A stretch of 64,000 nucleotides of DNA from an uncultured Lachnospiraceae bacterium (GCA_947175035.1 CAMWLG010000002.1:57914-121913); one strand, 5' to 3'; shown: positions 35,251 to 45,070, numbered from the stretch's first letter. The notes: a model not told the origin generated them from the letters alone. Numbers and translations are program-made.

Positions 35251-36080
35251 GCATGGGAGCATATTTGTGGAATGCCTGGTCTGGATGGCTGGAATTTACA
35301 GATGGGGGAAAGTTGGTAGTATTGTTCCTTGCGGCGGCCTTGTATTTGGCTCTTGGGAGAAAACTGCGGGGGCCTCAGGGAAGACTTGTGTTCTATGGGA
35401 GCATTGCGGCAGTGCTTTGTATTTTCCCTGTGACAGCGGCAGTACTAATGAAATATCAGACGTTATTTTATGATTACCCATGGATATGGAGTTATGTGCC
35501 ATTGACGGCGGTGATTGCTTTGGGTGGGACGGTTTTCTTGACAGAGCAGTGTAAGTCGTGGCAGGGAATCGTGAAAAAAACAATATTGGTGCTTCTGTGT
35601 GTGGGATTATTGGTGCTGTGCGGGGGCCTTGGCCGCGGAGGGGCGGATACGGAGGCGGCCGTGCGTGAGCAGGATCAGGTGCGGGATGTCCTGGAGACGG
35701 TGAAGGAGAGTTGCGGGGAGGAGTTCTGTCTATGGGCGCCCCGGGAGATTTTGGAGTACACCCGAAGCTTGGACGCAGGGGTCTGTCTGTTGTATGGCAG
35801 GAATATGTGGGATGCCGCACTGGATGCATATAGCTATGATGTTTATTCCAAGGAGACGGGGGAGCTGTATGAATGGATGGAGCATCTGCGGGACTATGAG
35901 AAAGAAACTTCCGAGGCGGAGGTCAGGACACATGTAGGCCAGGCTTTTGCGATGGGGGCAGACTGTATCTTGCTGCCCAAGGCGGAGGCAAGCTATCAGG
36001 GGGATATCCTTACGCTTGCAAAAGAGGGGGAACTGGAAGTAATAGAATTGGAAGGGTATTATCTGTTGAAGAAGGGGTGA
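35247..36080 (+). CDS. Membrane protein with soluble C-terminal domain, unknown function
   Basis: A 277-residue protein with four hydrophobic segments in the first 130 residues and then a 145-residue hydrophilic domain (LWAPREILEYTRSLDAGVCL; GADCILLPKAE) that looks extracytoplasmic or cytoplasmic depending on topology. I do not recognise a family. It overlaps the previous gene (ATGA) and ends 4 bases before a GT2 gene, so it belongs to the glycan operon. The C-terminal soluble part resembles the ends of membrane proteins that carry polymerase or transferase cores, which supports the idea that it and the preceding gene work together. Confidence 0.62.
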   Translation: MSMGAYLWNAWSGWLEFTDGGKLVVLFLAAALYLALGRKLRGPQGRLVFYGSIAAVLCIFPVTAAVLMKYQTLFYDYPWIWSYVPLTAVIALGGTVFLTEQCKSWQGIVKKTILVLLCVGLLVLCGGLGRGGADTEAAVREQDQVRDVLETVKESCGEEFCLWAPREILEYTRSLDAGVCLLYGRNMWDAALDAYSYDVYSKETGELYEWMEHLRDYEKETSEAEVRTHVGQAFAMGADCILLPKAEASYQGDILTLAKEGELEVIELEGYYLLKKG

Positions 36081-36084
36081 TGGT

Positions 36085-36861
36085 ATGGCCTTGTCAGCGG
36101 GTCAGGAAGGGCTGGTAAGTATTATCGTTCCGGTTTACAATGTGGAAAAATATATTGTGGAGACTATAGAGAGCGTGCGTCGTCAGACTTATGAGAATTG
36201 GGAGCTTTTGTTGGTGGAGGATTGCAGCACTGATGGGAGTCGGACGGTGATTGAGGAATATCTGGCCCGCACAGAGGACACCAGGATTCGATTGATTGCA
36301 CTGCCGGCCAACGGAGGTGCGGCAAGGGCGCGCAACAAGGGACTGTCGGAGGCAAAGGGACGTTATATCGCTTATCTGGATGCGGATGACTTGTGGGAGA
36401 GTGTGAAGCTGGAACATGAGCTTGCGTTTATGGCGAAGCGGCAGGCGGCTTTTGCGTTCACGGGATACGAGTTCGCGGATGAGAACGGCAGAGGTCTGGG
36501 TAAAATCGTCCGTGTGCCCGCAACCTTGAATTATAAGCAGGCGTTAAAAAACACCACTATTTTCACAACAACTGTTATTTTTGATACAGCATTGATTCCC
36601 AAAGATTTGCTGGACATGCCGGAGGTGAAAAGCGAGGACACGGCCCTGTGGTGGAAAATCCTCAGAAACGGATACATTGCCCATGGTCTGGACGAGAATC
36701 TGGTAAAGTACCGCCGCGCGGGCGTGAGCCTTTCCTCCAATAAGATCAAGGCAATCCGCCGTATCTGGTACCTCTACCGCCATGTGGAGGGAATCGGAGT
36801 TCTGGGCAGCATGTGGAACCTGTGCTTTTGGGCGGCGAGGGCAGTTTTGCGGAGGATATAA
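36085..36861 (+). CDS. GT2-family glycosyltransferase
   Basis: A 258-residue GT-A fold enzyme predicted to add one sugar to the growing lipid-linked glycan at the cytoplasmic membrane. Visible motifs are SIIVPVYNVEKYI, VEDCSTDGS, GGAARARNKGL and the metal-binding IAYLDADDLW (about residues 92-101). No membrane helices are present. It is the last gene before a new promoter. Donor and acceptor are unknown. Confidence 0.9.
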   Translation: MALSAGQEGLVSIIVPVYNVEKYIVETIESVRRQTYENWELLLVEDCSTDGSRTVIEEYLARTEDTRIRLIALPANGGAARARNKGLSEAKGRYIAYLDADDLWESVKLEHELAFMAKRQAAFAFTGYEFADENGRGLGKIVRVPATLNYKQALKNTTIFTTTVIFDTALIPKDLLDMPEVKSEDTALWWKILRNGYIAHGLDENLVKYRRAGVSLSSNKIKAIRRIWYLYRHVEGIGVLGSMWNLCFWAARAVLRRI

Positions 36862-36914
36862 CACCTTAATTTTGCTTAAGAAACGGTTTTTTTATATACT
36901 CATTGGGAAAAATA

Positions 36915-36923
36915 TGGTATAAT
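36915..36923 (+). promoter_or_regulatory. Extended -10 promoter for the EPS operon starting at 37035
   Basis: TGG followed by TATAAT (36915-36923); no good -35 is seen, which is acceptable for an extended -10. It implies a leader of about 105 bases with several short self-complementary stretches before the GGAGGG site. Confidence 0.6.
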
Positions 36924-37034
36924 ACCTTAGTCAAGGCAGACAAGTGCACCGTACAGTACACTGGGACTTGCCGACGCGACTCACTGTGAAGCTGAACCGA
37001 ACCATGGGACGCGTATACAACCGGAGGGCATAAC

Positions 37035-38462
37035 TTGAGTGCGAATACCAATGAATATAATTTAAAACGGATGGAGGCCTTTAAGCGTCTGATTAATTTG
37101 GCGTTATCAGCATTGTGTCTGGCTCTGGAGACGGGGATCTTTGCCTATCATTGGCTGGTGGATTTTCAGTATAGCGTGGTGGAATCTCTGAGGAACTTTG
37201 GTTATAAGGGTCATATTGTGGAGATTGCGTTTTACGGATTGATCCTGTTGTTCTTAACCACGATGTATGGTGGTATGCGTCTGGGGTATCTCAGGAATTT
37301 TGAATTGATTTTCTCACAATTGTTTTCCACGGTGCTGGCGTTGATGTTTATCTATGTGGAGTTGTCCATCATGGCTCACCAGCCCTTTGTGCCCAAGGTA
37401 TTTATCATGATGTTGGTGGAACAGACCATCACTGTGATTATATACACCAACATAGCCAACAAGATATATCGAAGTATTTTTCCGCCGCGCAAACTCCTGT
37501 TGATTCATGGGGAGCGGCCCATTGAGGATATTTACAATAAGTTTGAGAGTCGTAAGGACAAGTACATCATTGCGAAAACTCTGTGTATGCGAGAGGGGAT
37601 GGAGAGGGTTTGCCAGGAGATCCTTCACAGCTACGAAAAGGGCGAGTGCAATGCGGTGGTGGTGTGGGACGTGTCCACGGCGGAGCGCAATCAGGTTTTA
37701 AAATTCTGTTATTCCCGTTCCATTCGCATTTATACCATGCCCAAGATCACGGATATCATTTTGGCAGGGGCGGAGGAACTCCATATCTTTGATTCTCCCT
37801 TGCTGCTGACCAGAGAGTACAGCCTGAGTATGGAGCAGCGTTTTATCAAGCGATTTATAGATATCACATGTTCTTTAATTCTCTTGGTGGTGACGTCGCC
37901 GATTATGCTGTTGACGGCAATCGCAATCAAGCTTTATGATGGAGGGCCTGTGCTCTATAAGCAGGTGCGCTGCACTAGGGATCAAAAAGAATTTCGCATT
38001 ATGAAGTTTCGCAGTATGCGGACGGATGCGGAAAAGGATGGAGTGGCGAGGCTGGCGCAAAAGAATGATTCTCGCATCACTCCCATCGGGAAATTTATTC
38101 GCAAGTGCAGGATTGACGAGCTTCCCCAGTTGGTGAATATTTTGTTGGGGGATATGTCCTTTATCGGGCCGAGACCGGAGCGGCCGGAGATCATCAAGCA
38201 ATATGTGGAGATTATGCCTGAGTTTGAGTATCGCACGAAAGTGAAGGCGGGGCTTGCCGGTTTTGCCCAGGTATATGGGAAATATAATACAACTCCCTAT
38301 GATAAATTAAAACTCGACTTAATTTATATTGAACAATATTCCGTTTGGTTGGATTTGAAACTGATGCTTTTGACATTGAAGGTGTTATTCTGGCCTGACA
38401 GCACAGAGGGCGTGGAGAGCGAGCAGGTGACGGCGTTTCGGAAGGAACACAAGAAGGAGTAA
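37035..38462 (+). CDS. Polytopic polyprenyl glycosylphosphotransferase (priming enzyme)
   Basis: This enzyme class transfers a sugar-1-phosphate to undecaprenyl phosphate and so starts EPS repeat-unit synthesis. The 475 residues have about four to five N-terminal membrane helices, a CoA-binding-like middle region and the bacterial sugar transferase domain. Key features are KFRSMRTDAE, the catalytic Asp-Glu pair in CRIDELPQL (near residue 362), and FIGPRPERPE. Start TTG 37035 is chosen because GGAGGG lies 6 bases before it; the first in-frame ATG is 37071. A second, short priming enzyme is encoded at 53799. Confidence 0.9.
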   Translation: MSANTNEYNLKRMEAFKRLINLALSALCLALETGIFAYHWLVDFQYSVVESLRNFGYKGHIVEIAFYGLILLFLTTMYGGMRLGYLRNFELIFSQLFSTVLALMFIYVELSIMAHQPFVPKVFIMMLVEQTITVIIYTNIANKIYRSIFPPRKLLLIHGERPIEDIYNKFESRKDKYIIAKTLCMREGMERVCQEILHSYEKGECNAVVVWDVSTAERNQVLKFCYSRSIRIYTMPKITDIILAGAEELHIFDSPLLLTREYSLSMEQRFIKRFIDITCSLILLVVTSPIMLLTAIAIKLYDGGPVLYKQVRCTRDQKEFRIMKFRSMRTDAEKDGVARLAQKNDSRITPIGKFIRKCRIDELPQLVNILLGDMSFIGPRPERPEIIKQYVEIMPEFEYRTKVKAGLAGFAQVYGKYNTTPYDKLKLDLIYIEQYSVWLDLKLMLLTLKVLFWPDSTEGVESEQVTAFRKEHKKE

Positions 38463-38465
38463 GCT

Positions 38466-39509
38466 ATGTGGGAAGGCAGTTATGCATTGGAACCCTTTGA
38501 CCTGCGTCTGACAGTGATTCGCATGGTATGCAATTTGAAGTGGATTATTGGACTCACACTGTTGGGTACATTGGTTTTTGGCGGCGGTTATTATGTGAAA
38601 AATGTCATACTTGGCGAACCGCCAAAGTATGAGACAACGATTACCTGTAAGCTGGAATACACCAACCCGCCGGTACAGTCAGGAGATTATTATATTAACG
38701 AGATGACTTGGAACACCTATGTGGATTCGGAGGAATTCTTGAAGTTGGTGGAGGCAGCGGAACCTTTTGCATACATGGATGTGACATTGGATATGTGGGC
38801 GGGAGGAGCGGCGGAGGCGATTTCTGCTTCTGTAGCCTCGGACATTCATGTGCCTTCTTTTAAAGTGAGTATGACATCAGCAGAAAAGGCGGAGCTTCTG
38901 GCTGGCGTTGTGCAGTGGGTATTGACAGGGCCATTCGCGGAGAGTGTTCCCGAGATTGCGTCCATGAAAGTGATTGATGTGAGCGGGCCGGAATTGGTGT
39001 ATCCGGACGTGCGGCCAGTGCGGGCAGTGATTCTGAGCGCTTTGCTCTCCTGCTTTTTTGTGGTGGTCTTCCTGCTTTTGCGGGAAATTGGGGCGGACAG
39101 TATCTGGCTGCCTGCCACCCTGCGCAAGCGATATGGGCTGCAGGCATTGGGCACGATATGCAGTTCGGAATTTCAAGAAAACATATGTTATTTATATAAG
39201 GATAAAAAGAGAATCGCTGTTTGTGCTGTGGAGGAAAGTGTAAATCCACAGGAGGTAATAAAAAGCCTGCAGGAAAAGCAGCAAAAGGAATGGTTTGCGG
39301 TACCCACACCCCTCCTGAGTCCGGAGGTGGCAGAGACTATGCGGCAAGCGGACGGGGTGTTGTTGGTCGTGGAGGCGGGACTTCACGCAGGCAAGCCTCT
39401 GGAATATGTGTTGGAATTCATGGAGGTGCAGGAGATTTCTACAACAGCTGTTCTTTTATGGAATGCAAACGAAGCGCTGATCAAAGCATATTATTTTGGG
39501 AGAAAGTAG
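38466..39509 (+). CDS. Wzz-type chain-length protein with P-loop-less kinase-like tail
   Basis: A polysaccharide co-polymerase of 347 residues. One membrane helix at about 25-47 and another at about 182-207 flank an extracytoplasmic domain, the Wzz topology. The C-terminal 125 residues resemble a bacterial tyrosine kinase (ADGVLLVVEAGLHAGKPLEY; near-terminal YYFGRK), but no Walker A motif is visible, so it should not hydrolyse ATP. It lies 3 bases after the priming enzyme and 3 before a GT2 gene. No separate active kinase or its phosphatase is in the window. Confidence 0.78.
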   Translation: MWEGSYALEPFDLRLTVIRMVCNLKWIIGLTLLGTLVFGGGYYVKNVILGEPPKYETTITCKLEYTNPPVQSGDYYINEMTWNTYVDSEEFLKLVEAAEPFAYMDVTLDMWAGGAAEAISASVASDIHVPSFKVSMTSAEKAELLAGVVQWVLTGPFAESVPEIASMKVIDVSGPELVYPDVRPVRAVILSALLSCFFVVVFLLLREIGADSIWLPATLRKRYGLQALGTICSSEFQENICYLYKDKKRIAVCAVEESVNPQEVIKSLQEKQQKEWFAVPTPLLSPEVAETMRQADGVLLVVEAGLHAGKPLEYVLEFMEVQEISTTAVLLWNANEALIKAYYFGRK

Positions 39510-39512
39510 GGC

Positions 39513-40319
39513 ATGGGCGTAGAGGTTTTGGCATCAGTGATGCATCAGGATATGAAGGCGTTGGCTGAGCGGATGCAGTTGGACTCTGACGCGGTGATCA
39601 TCAATCAGTGTGATTGTCTTGACTATGCGGAAATGGATTATAAGGGGTACAGGGTGCGCTTTTTCTCATTTCCGGAGCGAGGGGTCGGCAGAAGCCGCAA
39701 TGCAGCAATAGAGAGGGCGGATGGCGACATCTGCCTTTTTTCTGATGAGGATATCGTGTATGAGGCAGGGTATGCCAAGGCAATTGAGGAGGAGTTTGCC
39801 CGTAATCCCAAGGCGGATATGATCCTCTTTAACATCGAAGTGGAGGAATCCAGGAGGACTTACCATATTACGGAGCGCAAAAAGGTTCATTGGTACAATA
39901 ACGGGCGTTACGGAGCGGTGAGCTTTGCTGTCAGGACGCAGCGCCTTCGGGAGTCGGGGGTGCGGTTTTCCCTGCTCTTTGGCGGCGGGGCTAGATTCAG
40001 CAATGGAGAGGACAGCCTGTTTCTAAAGGAATTTATGGGTCGGGGGTATCGGGTGTATACCGCCCCTGTGACCATCGGGCGGGAAAGCTCTGGGGAGTCC
40101 ACTTGGTTTGCGGGCTATAATGAGAAATTTTTTCATGACAGGGGTGTGCTCTATCATTTTTTGTATGGTTGTATGGCATTGCCCTTTGCCCTGCGGTTTT
40201 TGCTGGCGCATCAATCTACATTATGTGAGGAGATTCCCTTAAAACAGGCATTTCACTGGATGAGAGATGGGATTAGGGAGGGAAAGCGTCTGAGAGAGGA
40301 GGCGGCGGATGGAGAGTAG
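39513..40319 (+). CDS. GT2-family glycosyltransferase
   Basis: A 268-residue GT-A fold enzyme. The usual N-terminal beta strand is short. Visible motifs are GVGRSRNAAIERADGDICLF, with SDEDIVY as the metal-binding element (about residues 73-79), and NGEDSLFLKEFMGRGYRVY (about residues 168-186), typical of GT2 members with a galactofuranosyl- or rhamnosyl-transferase-like arrangement. It lies 3 bases after the Wzz-like gene and overlaps the next by 11 bases. The sugar is unknown. Confidence 0.82.
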   Translation: MGVEVLASVMHQDMKALAERMQLDSDAVIINQCDCLDYAEMDYKGYRVRFFSFPERGVGRSRNAAIERADGDICLFSDEDIVYEAGYAKAIEEEFARNPKADMILFNIEVEESRRTYHITERKKVHWYNNGRYGAVSFAVRTQRLRESGVRFSLLFGGGARFSNGEDSLFLKEFMGRGYRVYTAPVTIGRESSGESTWFAGYNEKFFHDRGVLYHFLYGCMALPFALRFLLAHQSTLCEEIPLKQAFHWMRDGIREGKRLREEAADGE

Positions 40320-41493
40320 CGCGTTGGTCTATGTGGGGCTGACTGTGATGACGGTGTTTCTGGGATGTTTTGTGGGAAGCTTTTGTCCCGTAGGCGGCGT
40401 CACAGGGGAGCACATCCGAAGAGACTCCTTGGGAGAACATGCTGGAGGCGGTATCACAAGGGGGTACGCCCGGGGCTGTGTGGCGGAGTTTGCGATTTTT
40501 TGTCTGCTGGCGGGAGTGTCCGCCTGTCGTATCGCGGTGGGCAACGATTACTGGGTTTATCGGTTCAATTTTCGCCTGATTGCCCAGGAGAGGCATGTGT
40601 CGTCAGAGTTTGGCTTTAATCTCATTGTGAAATGGATGCAGCAGCTTTTCGGATATGACAATTATCTGCCGATCTTCGCGCTCTTTTCCCTGTTGACGGT
40701 CTGGTTCTTTGTGCGGGCGCTGCATGGTCAGGCGGTGGATTATGCTTTTTCCCTGTTTCTTCTGATGACAGGTGGGTATTATTTCAACAGTTTAAATACC
40801 GTGCGTTATTATTTAGCGTTGGCGATTGCATTGTATTCCATGCAGTATGTGCTTCGGGGAGAGTATGGGAAATTTATTCTCTGGATTTTGTTTGGCTGTA
40901 TTTTCCACAAGTCGATTCTGCTGGTGATTCCTGTGTATTTGGCGGCGCACCTGTTGTCCAAGGCGAAGCTGCGGCCATGGCATTACGCGGTGGGCGGAGC
41001 GTTGCTTTTGAGCTTGATATTCTGCCAGAACTTCTATCGGGAGATTGTGTTTTATTTTTACCCCTATTATCGGGATTCAGCTTTTGACACGGGGGATATC
41101 TCCTGGATCAACATTGCCAAGTGTGTCGCAACCCTTGTTTTATGCGGGATTTGTTATGGGCGCAGCCTGCAGACCGGCGGAGAGAATGTAGAGAACAGAG
41201 ACAATAGATACAACGGGGCGAATCGGTTTTATTTCTTCCTGAACGTGGCGGGCTTGGCGGTATATCCTTGTGGCAGTTTTATTCCTGAGGTGTCCAGAGT
41301 GGGATATTATATGATTATCTCCCAGATTTTCCTGATTCCTGCACTGCTTCGCCAGATGCCGAAGGGGTGGTTTCGGGGGCTATGCTATGGGGGCGTTATC
41401 GGGGCGTTTCTGTGCTATTTTGTGATGATGTTAAGGGGCATGTACGCCACGGACATTCGGCTTTTGCCCTATTTGAATTGGATATTTAATTGA
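40309..41493 (+). CDS. EpsG-family polysaccharide polymerase-like membrane protein
   Basis: A 394-residue polytopic protein (about ten hydrophobic segments) of the EpsG family, thought to polymerise repeat units on the outer face of the membrane. The characteristic stretches are NDYWVYRFNFR near residue 80, FNSLNTVRYYLALAIAL (about 163-179) and the following FGCIFHKSILLVIPVY. A strong GAGAGGAGG site precedes ATG 40309, inside the end of the GT2 gene. It is one of three polymerase/ligase candidates in the island. Confidence 0.85.
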   Translation: MESSALVYVGLTVMTVFLGCFVGSFCPVGGVTGEHIRRDSLGEHAGGGITRGYARGCVAEFAIFCLLAGVSACRIAVGNDYWVYRFNFRLIAQERHVSSEFGFNLIVKWMQQLFGYDNYLPIFALFSLLTVWFFVRALHGQAVDYAFSLFLLMTGGYYFNSLNTVRYYLALAIALYSMQYVLRGEYGKFILWILFGCIFHKSILLVIPVYLAAHLLSKAKLRPWHYAVGGALLLSLIFCQNFYREIVFYFYPYYRDSAFDTGDISWINIAKCVATLVLCGICYGRSLQTGGENVENRDNRYNGANRFYFFLNVAGLAVYPCGSFIPEVSRVGYYMIISQIFLIPALLRQMPKGWFRGLCYGGVIGAFLCYFVMMLRGMYATDIRLLPYLNWIFN

Positions 41494-41510
41494 GAGAGAG
41501 GACGGTTCCT

Positions 41511-44066
41511 ATGCGGGTATTGTGGCTGTGCAACATCATGCTGCCCATGATAGCAAGCAAACTTCATATCGAGGCGAGCAACAAGGAGGGCTGGCTGTCC
41601 GGGCTGGCTTCCGTGGTGTTGGAGCGACAGGGGGAGAACGGAATCGAGCTCGCCGTGGCATTTCCCGCACCCGCGGGTCTGGAGCGGACAAAGGGGGAGA
41701 TACGGACAAGGGGAAAGGTGCAGACTGATAAAGGACACCTGTTATGGTATACATTTACGGAAGATGTGGGCAATTCCCATGTTTATCCTAAGGATTTGGA
41801 AGAGCAAATTAAAAATATCGTATGTCATTTTAATCCGGATATCGTGCATTGCTTTGGCACGGAATATCCTCACACCCTTGCCATGTGCAGGGTTTTCCCT
41901 GATAAGAGCAGGATTTTGATCGGTATTCAGGGCCTGTGCAAGGTGTACGCGGAGGCATATTTTGCCAATTTACCTGATCAGGTGAGGGATTCCGTCACCC
42001 TGCGGGATCTGCTCAAACAAGATACCCTGCGCCGGCAACAGCAGAAATTCGTCTTGCGGGGACAGATGGAATACGAAGCGATCCGACTGGCGGGGAATGT
42101 GACGGGACGTACCGCCTGGGACAGACATTACACGGCAGAGTGGAATCCCGAGGCGCGATATTTTGAGATGAACGAGACTTTGCGGGGGAATTTCTATGAA
42201 GGTCGGTGGAATGCGCAGGAATGTGAGCCCCATTCCATCTTCATCAGTCAGGGGGATTATCCGATCAAGGGCCTCCACTACATGCTGTTGGCGCTGCCTG
42301 CGGTTCGGGAGGTATTCCCGGATGTGAAGGTCTATGTGGCGGGCAATGGTATCACAGGGGAGGGCGGTCTGGTCAAGCGCATGAAAATCTCCGCCTATGG
42401 GCTTTATCTGCGCAAGCTGATTCAGGAGTATCATTTAGAGGAACAGATTTGTTTTCTGGGCAGGCTGGATGCGGAACAGATGAAACAGCGTTATCTGCAA
42501 AGCAATCTCTTTGTCTGCTGTTCTTCTATTGAGAATTCGCCCAATTCGCTGGGGGAGGCGATGATTTTAGGGGTTCCCTGTGTCAGCGCTAACGTGGGTG
42601 GTATCAGCAGCATTTTCACTCATGAAAAGGATGGGATTTTGTATGATGGTTTTGAATCGTTTGATAATTCTGACAATAACGAAAGTGATTTAAATGACGA
42701 ATTGACTCTCGAAAAAATATCACAAAATCTAGCAAAATCCGTCATTAAAATAATGTCAAATCCTGATAAAATTATGGAGTACAGTCAAAATGCAAGAAAC
42801 CATGCATTAAAAACCCATAATCAGGAACAAAATTACAGGAGAATGACGGAAATTTATGCGGAAATTGTCGATGGAAAAAAGTCGTCTGAAAACCTGCCCC
42901 GGTTAGTTTTTGTCTCCAATTATATCAATCATCATCAGATACCTTTCTGCAACGCTCTGTATGAGCTGTTGAAGGGAGAGTTTGTATTCATACAGACTGA
43001 GCCTATGGAGGAGGAGCGGGTGCGCATGGGTTGGCAGCGGGAGGTGGAGCTTCCCTATGTCAAGTACTATTATGAGGAGCCGGAACTTTGTCAGCAGTTG
43101 ATCGCAGACTGCCCGCAAGTCTTATTTGGCGGCGTGGACGACGAGAGTTATATCACAGAGAGACTCCGGAGTGGTAAGCCTGTGATACGCTACAGTGAGC
43201 GTCTTTATAAGGAGGGCCAGTGGAAGGCGGTTTCTCCCAGAGGTCTCCTGAAAAAATACCATGACCACACGAAATACCGCAAAAAGCCGATTTACCTGCT
43301 CTGTTCGGGTGCCTATGTGCCCTCAGATTTCCATATTATCAGGGCATATCCGGACAAAATGCTCAAATGGGGATACTTTCCGGAGACTAGACATTATGAT
43401 GTGGATGAGCTTATGAAGGCCAAGAAACCTGCCTCCATTCTGTGGGCAGCTCGTTTTCTGGACTGGAAACATCCGGAGGCAGCTATTAATTGCGCTCGTT
43501 ATTTAAAAGAAAATAACATATGTTTTCATATGAATATTGTTGGGGACGGAGAACAGCGGCCCCTTGTGGAGCGTCTGCTGAAGGAGTATGCCCTGACAGA
43601 TCAGGTCACGCTGTTGGGATATCGCACGCCGGACGAGGTGCGGGGGCTGATGGAGGAGTCAGAAGTTTATCTGACTACCAGCGACCGCAAGGAGGGCTGG
43701 GGAGCGGTCATCAACGAGGCCATGAACAGTGGCTGTGCCGTGGTTGCCAGCCATATGATGGGTGCGGCACCCTATCTGATCCGGCACGGACAGAACGGGT
43801 TTCTCTATGATGACAGATTGACCCGCAATGGACAGAATGAACAGCTTTGTACATTGACAGCACAGCTTCTGCAGGATAGAGCGCTCTGTGAACGGCTGGG
43901 CAGAGCGGCGATTCTCACGATTGAGGAAGAATGGAACGCAGAGAATGCCGCCGCGCGTCTGTTACAGTTTTGTGAGACCTTAGAACCGTCGGCGGAGGGC
44001 CCGTGTTCTCCCGCGGAGGTGGTCAGTGAGAGGAAAATGTTATGGACAATCCAACAGAAAAAATAA
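41511..44066 (+). CDS. Fusion of two GT4-family glycosyltransferases
   Basis: A single 851-residue protein containing two complete GT-B fold glycosyltransferases. The first (about residues 1-455) ends with ENSPNSLGEAMILGVPCVSA, and the second (about 465-840) with EGWGAVINEAMNSGCAVVAS; both are the donor-binding E-x7-E motif. It could add two sugars in succession. A patch at about 42,640-42,890 (residues 377-460, where the halves join) is much richer in A and T than the flanks. Start ATG 41511 follows GAGAGAGGA; an upstream in-frame TTG at 41490 overlaps the previous stop. It overlaps the next gene by 25 bases. Confidence 0.88.
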   Translation: MRVLWLCNIMLPMIASKLHIEASNKEGWLSGLASVVLERQGENGIELAVAFPAPAGLERTKGEIRTRGKVQTDKGHLLWYTFTEDVGNSHVYPKDLEEQIKNIVCHFNPDIVHCFGTEYPHTLAMCRVFPDKSRILIGIQGLCKVYAEAYFANLPDQVRDSVTLRDLLKQDTLRRQQQKFVLRGQMEYEAIRLAGNVTGRTAWDRHYTAEWNPEARYFEMNETLRGNFYEGRWNAQECEPHSIFISQGDYPIKGLHYMLLALPAVREVFPDVKVYVAGNGITGEGGLVKRMKISAYGLYLRKLIQEYHLEEQICFLGRLDAEQMKQRYLQSNLFVCCSSIENSPNSLGEAMILGVPCVSANVGGISSIFTHEKDGILYDGFESFDNSDNNESDLNDELTLEKISQNLAKSVIKIMSNPDKIMEYSQNARNHALKTHNQEQNYRRMTEIYAEIVDGKKSSENLPRLVFVSNYINHHQIPFCNALYELLKGEFVFIQTEPMEEERVRMGWQREVELPYVKYYYEEPELCQQLIADCPQVLFGGVDDESYITERLRSGKPVIRYSERLYKEGQWKAVSPRGLLKKYHDHTKYRKKPIYLLCSGAYVPSDFHIIRAYPDKMLKWGYFPETRHYDVDELMKAKKPASILWAARFLDWKHPEAAINCARYLKENNICFHMNIVGDGEQRPLVERLLKEYALTDQVTLLGYRTPDEVRGLMEESEVYLTTSDRKEGWGAVINEAMNSGCAVVASHMMGAAPYLIRHGQNGFLYDDRLTRNGQNEQLCTLTAQLLQDRALCERLGRAAILTIEEEWNAENAAARLLQFCETLEPSAEGPCSPAEVVSERKMLWTIQQKK

Positions 44067-45070
44067 TGAAAACCCCGCTGATCAGCGTGATCGTGCCGGT
44101 GTACAATATCATGGAATATCTGCCCCGCTGTGTGCAGTCCATCAGGAATCAGACTTATGAAAATCTCGAAATCATTCTGGTGGACGATGGCTCTACAGAT
44201 GGCACGGGTGCGCTCTGTGACAAGCTTGCGGCGAGAGACTCACGCATCAAAGTGTTTCACAAAGAGAATGGGGGCTCATCCTCCGCACGCAATCTGGGAT
44301 TGGAGAAAGCTGCGGGAGAGTATATTGGTTTTGTGGACAGTGATGATTATATTGATACATTTATGTATGAACGTCTCTTGGAATCAATCCTGGGGTATCA
44401 TGGGCCAAACATGGTGAAAGTGGCACAGATTGGACGGGATGAGATTGACGAGCAGGGGAACCGGCTGCCGGATATCTGTGTGCCGCCTAGAACCACGGTG
44501 CTGATTTCCCATAGGGATTTTCTAAAGGAGCTTCTCATGCATCGGGGTGACTGTTCCTTTTGCACAAAGCTTTTTCACAGAAGCGTGTTGGAGGGCAGAC
44601 AATTTCCTGTGGGGGCCTTGAATGAAGATTTTCATTTTCTGGTGCAAATGCTTCCAGGGATCGGCAATATCTTGTCCCTACCGGAGCAGGCTTACCATGT
44701 ATTTTATCGGATGGGCAGCAATTCCCGCAAGACGGACAGAGAACAGTTTTCCCGTGTGTATGCGGACAGCGTGGCAAACGCGGATATGGTGATGGAGCTG
44801 GTGGACAAGGATGACAAGGAGCTTTTAAGGATTGCGAGACGTTTCGGGGTCTTTCAGAGGCTGGAATACATGCTGCATATTCCCATCAGTCAGATGGGGA
44901 GGGACAATCGTTTTTATAGGCGCGTGGTGTGGGAGCTTCGCCGTGGTTTATTGGAAGGCTTGACAAATCCCTATCTTACATCTAAAAATAAATTGTATAT
45001 GGTGCTGTTTGCGGCTGCGCCCAAGACAGTACGCAAATTTCACAGAAGATTGAGAGGCTATGACAAATAG
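44042..45070 (+). CDS. GT2-family glycosyltransferase
   Basis: A 342-residue GT-A fold enzyme with ISVIVPVYNIMEYLPRCVQS, DDGSTDGTGALCD, SSSARNLGLEKAAG and the metal-binding FVDSDDYID (about residues 98-106). The C-terminal third is basic and probably membrane-associated. It overlaps the GT4 fusion by 25 bases, so translation is coupled. The next gene follows after 58 bases and encodes a secreted enzyme. Confidence 0.9.
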   Translation: MDNPTEKIMKTPLISVIVPVYNIMEYLPRCVQSIRNQTYENLEIILVDDGSTDGTGALCDKLAARDSRIKVFHKENGGSSSARNLGLEKAAGEYIGFVDSDDYIDTFMYERLLESILGYHGPNMVKVAQIGRDEIDEQGNRLPDICVPPRTTVLISHRDFLKELLMHRGDCSFCTKLFHRSVLEGRQFPVGALNEDFHFLVQMLPGIGNILSLPEQAYHVFYRMGSNSRKTDREQFSRVYADSVANADMVMELVDKDDKELLRIARRFGVFQRLEYMLHIPISQMGRDNRFYRRVVWELRRGLLEGLTNPYLTSKNKLYMVLFAAAPKTVRKFHRRLRGYDK

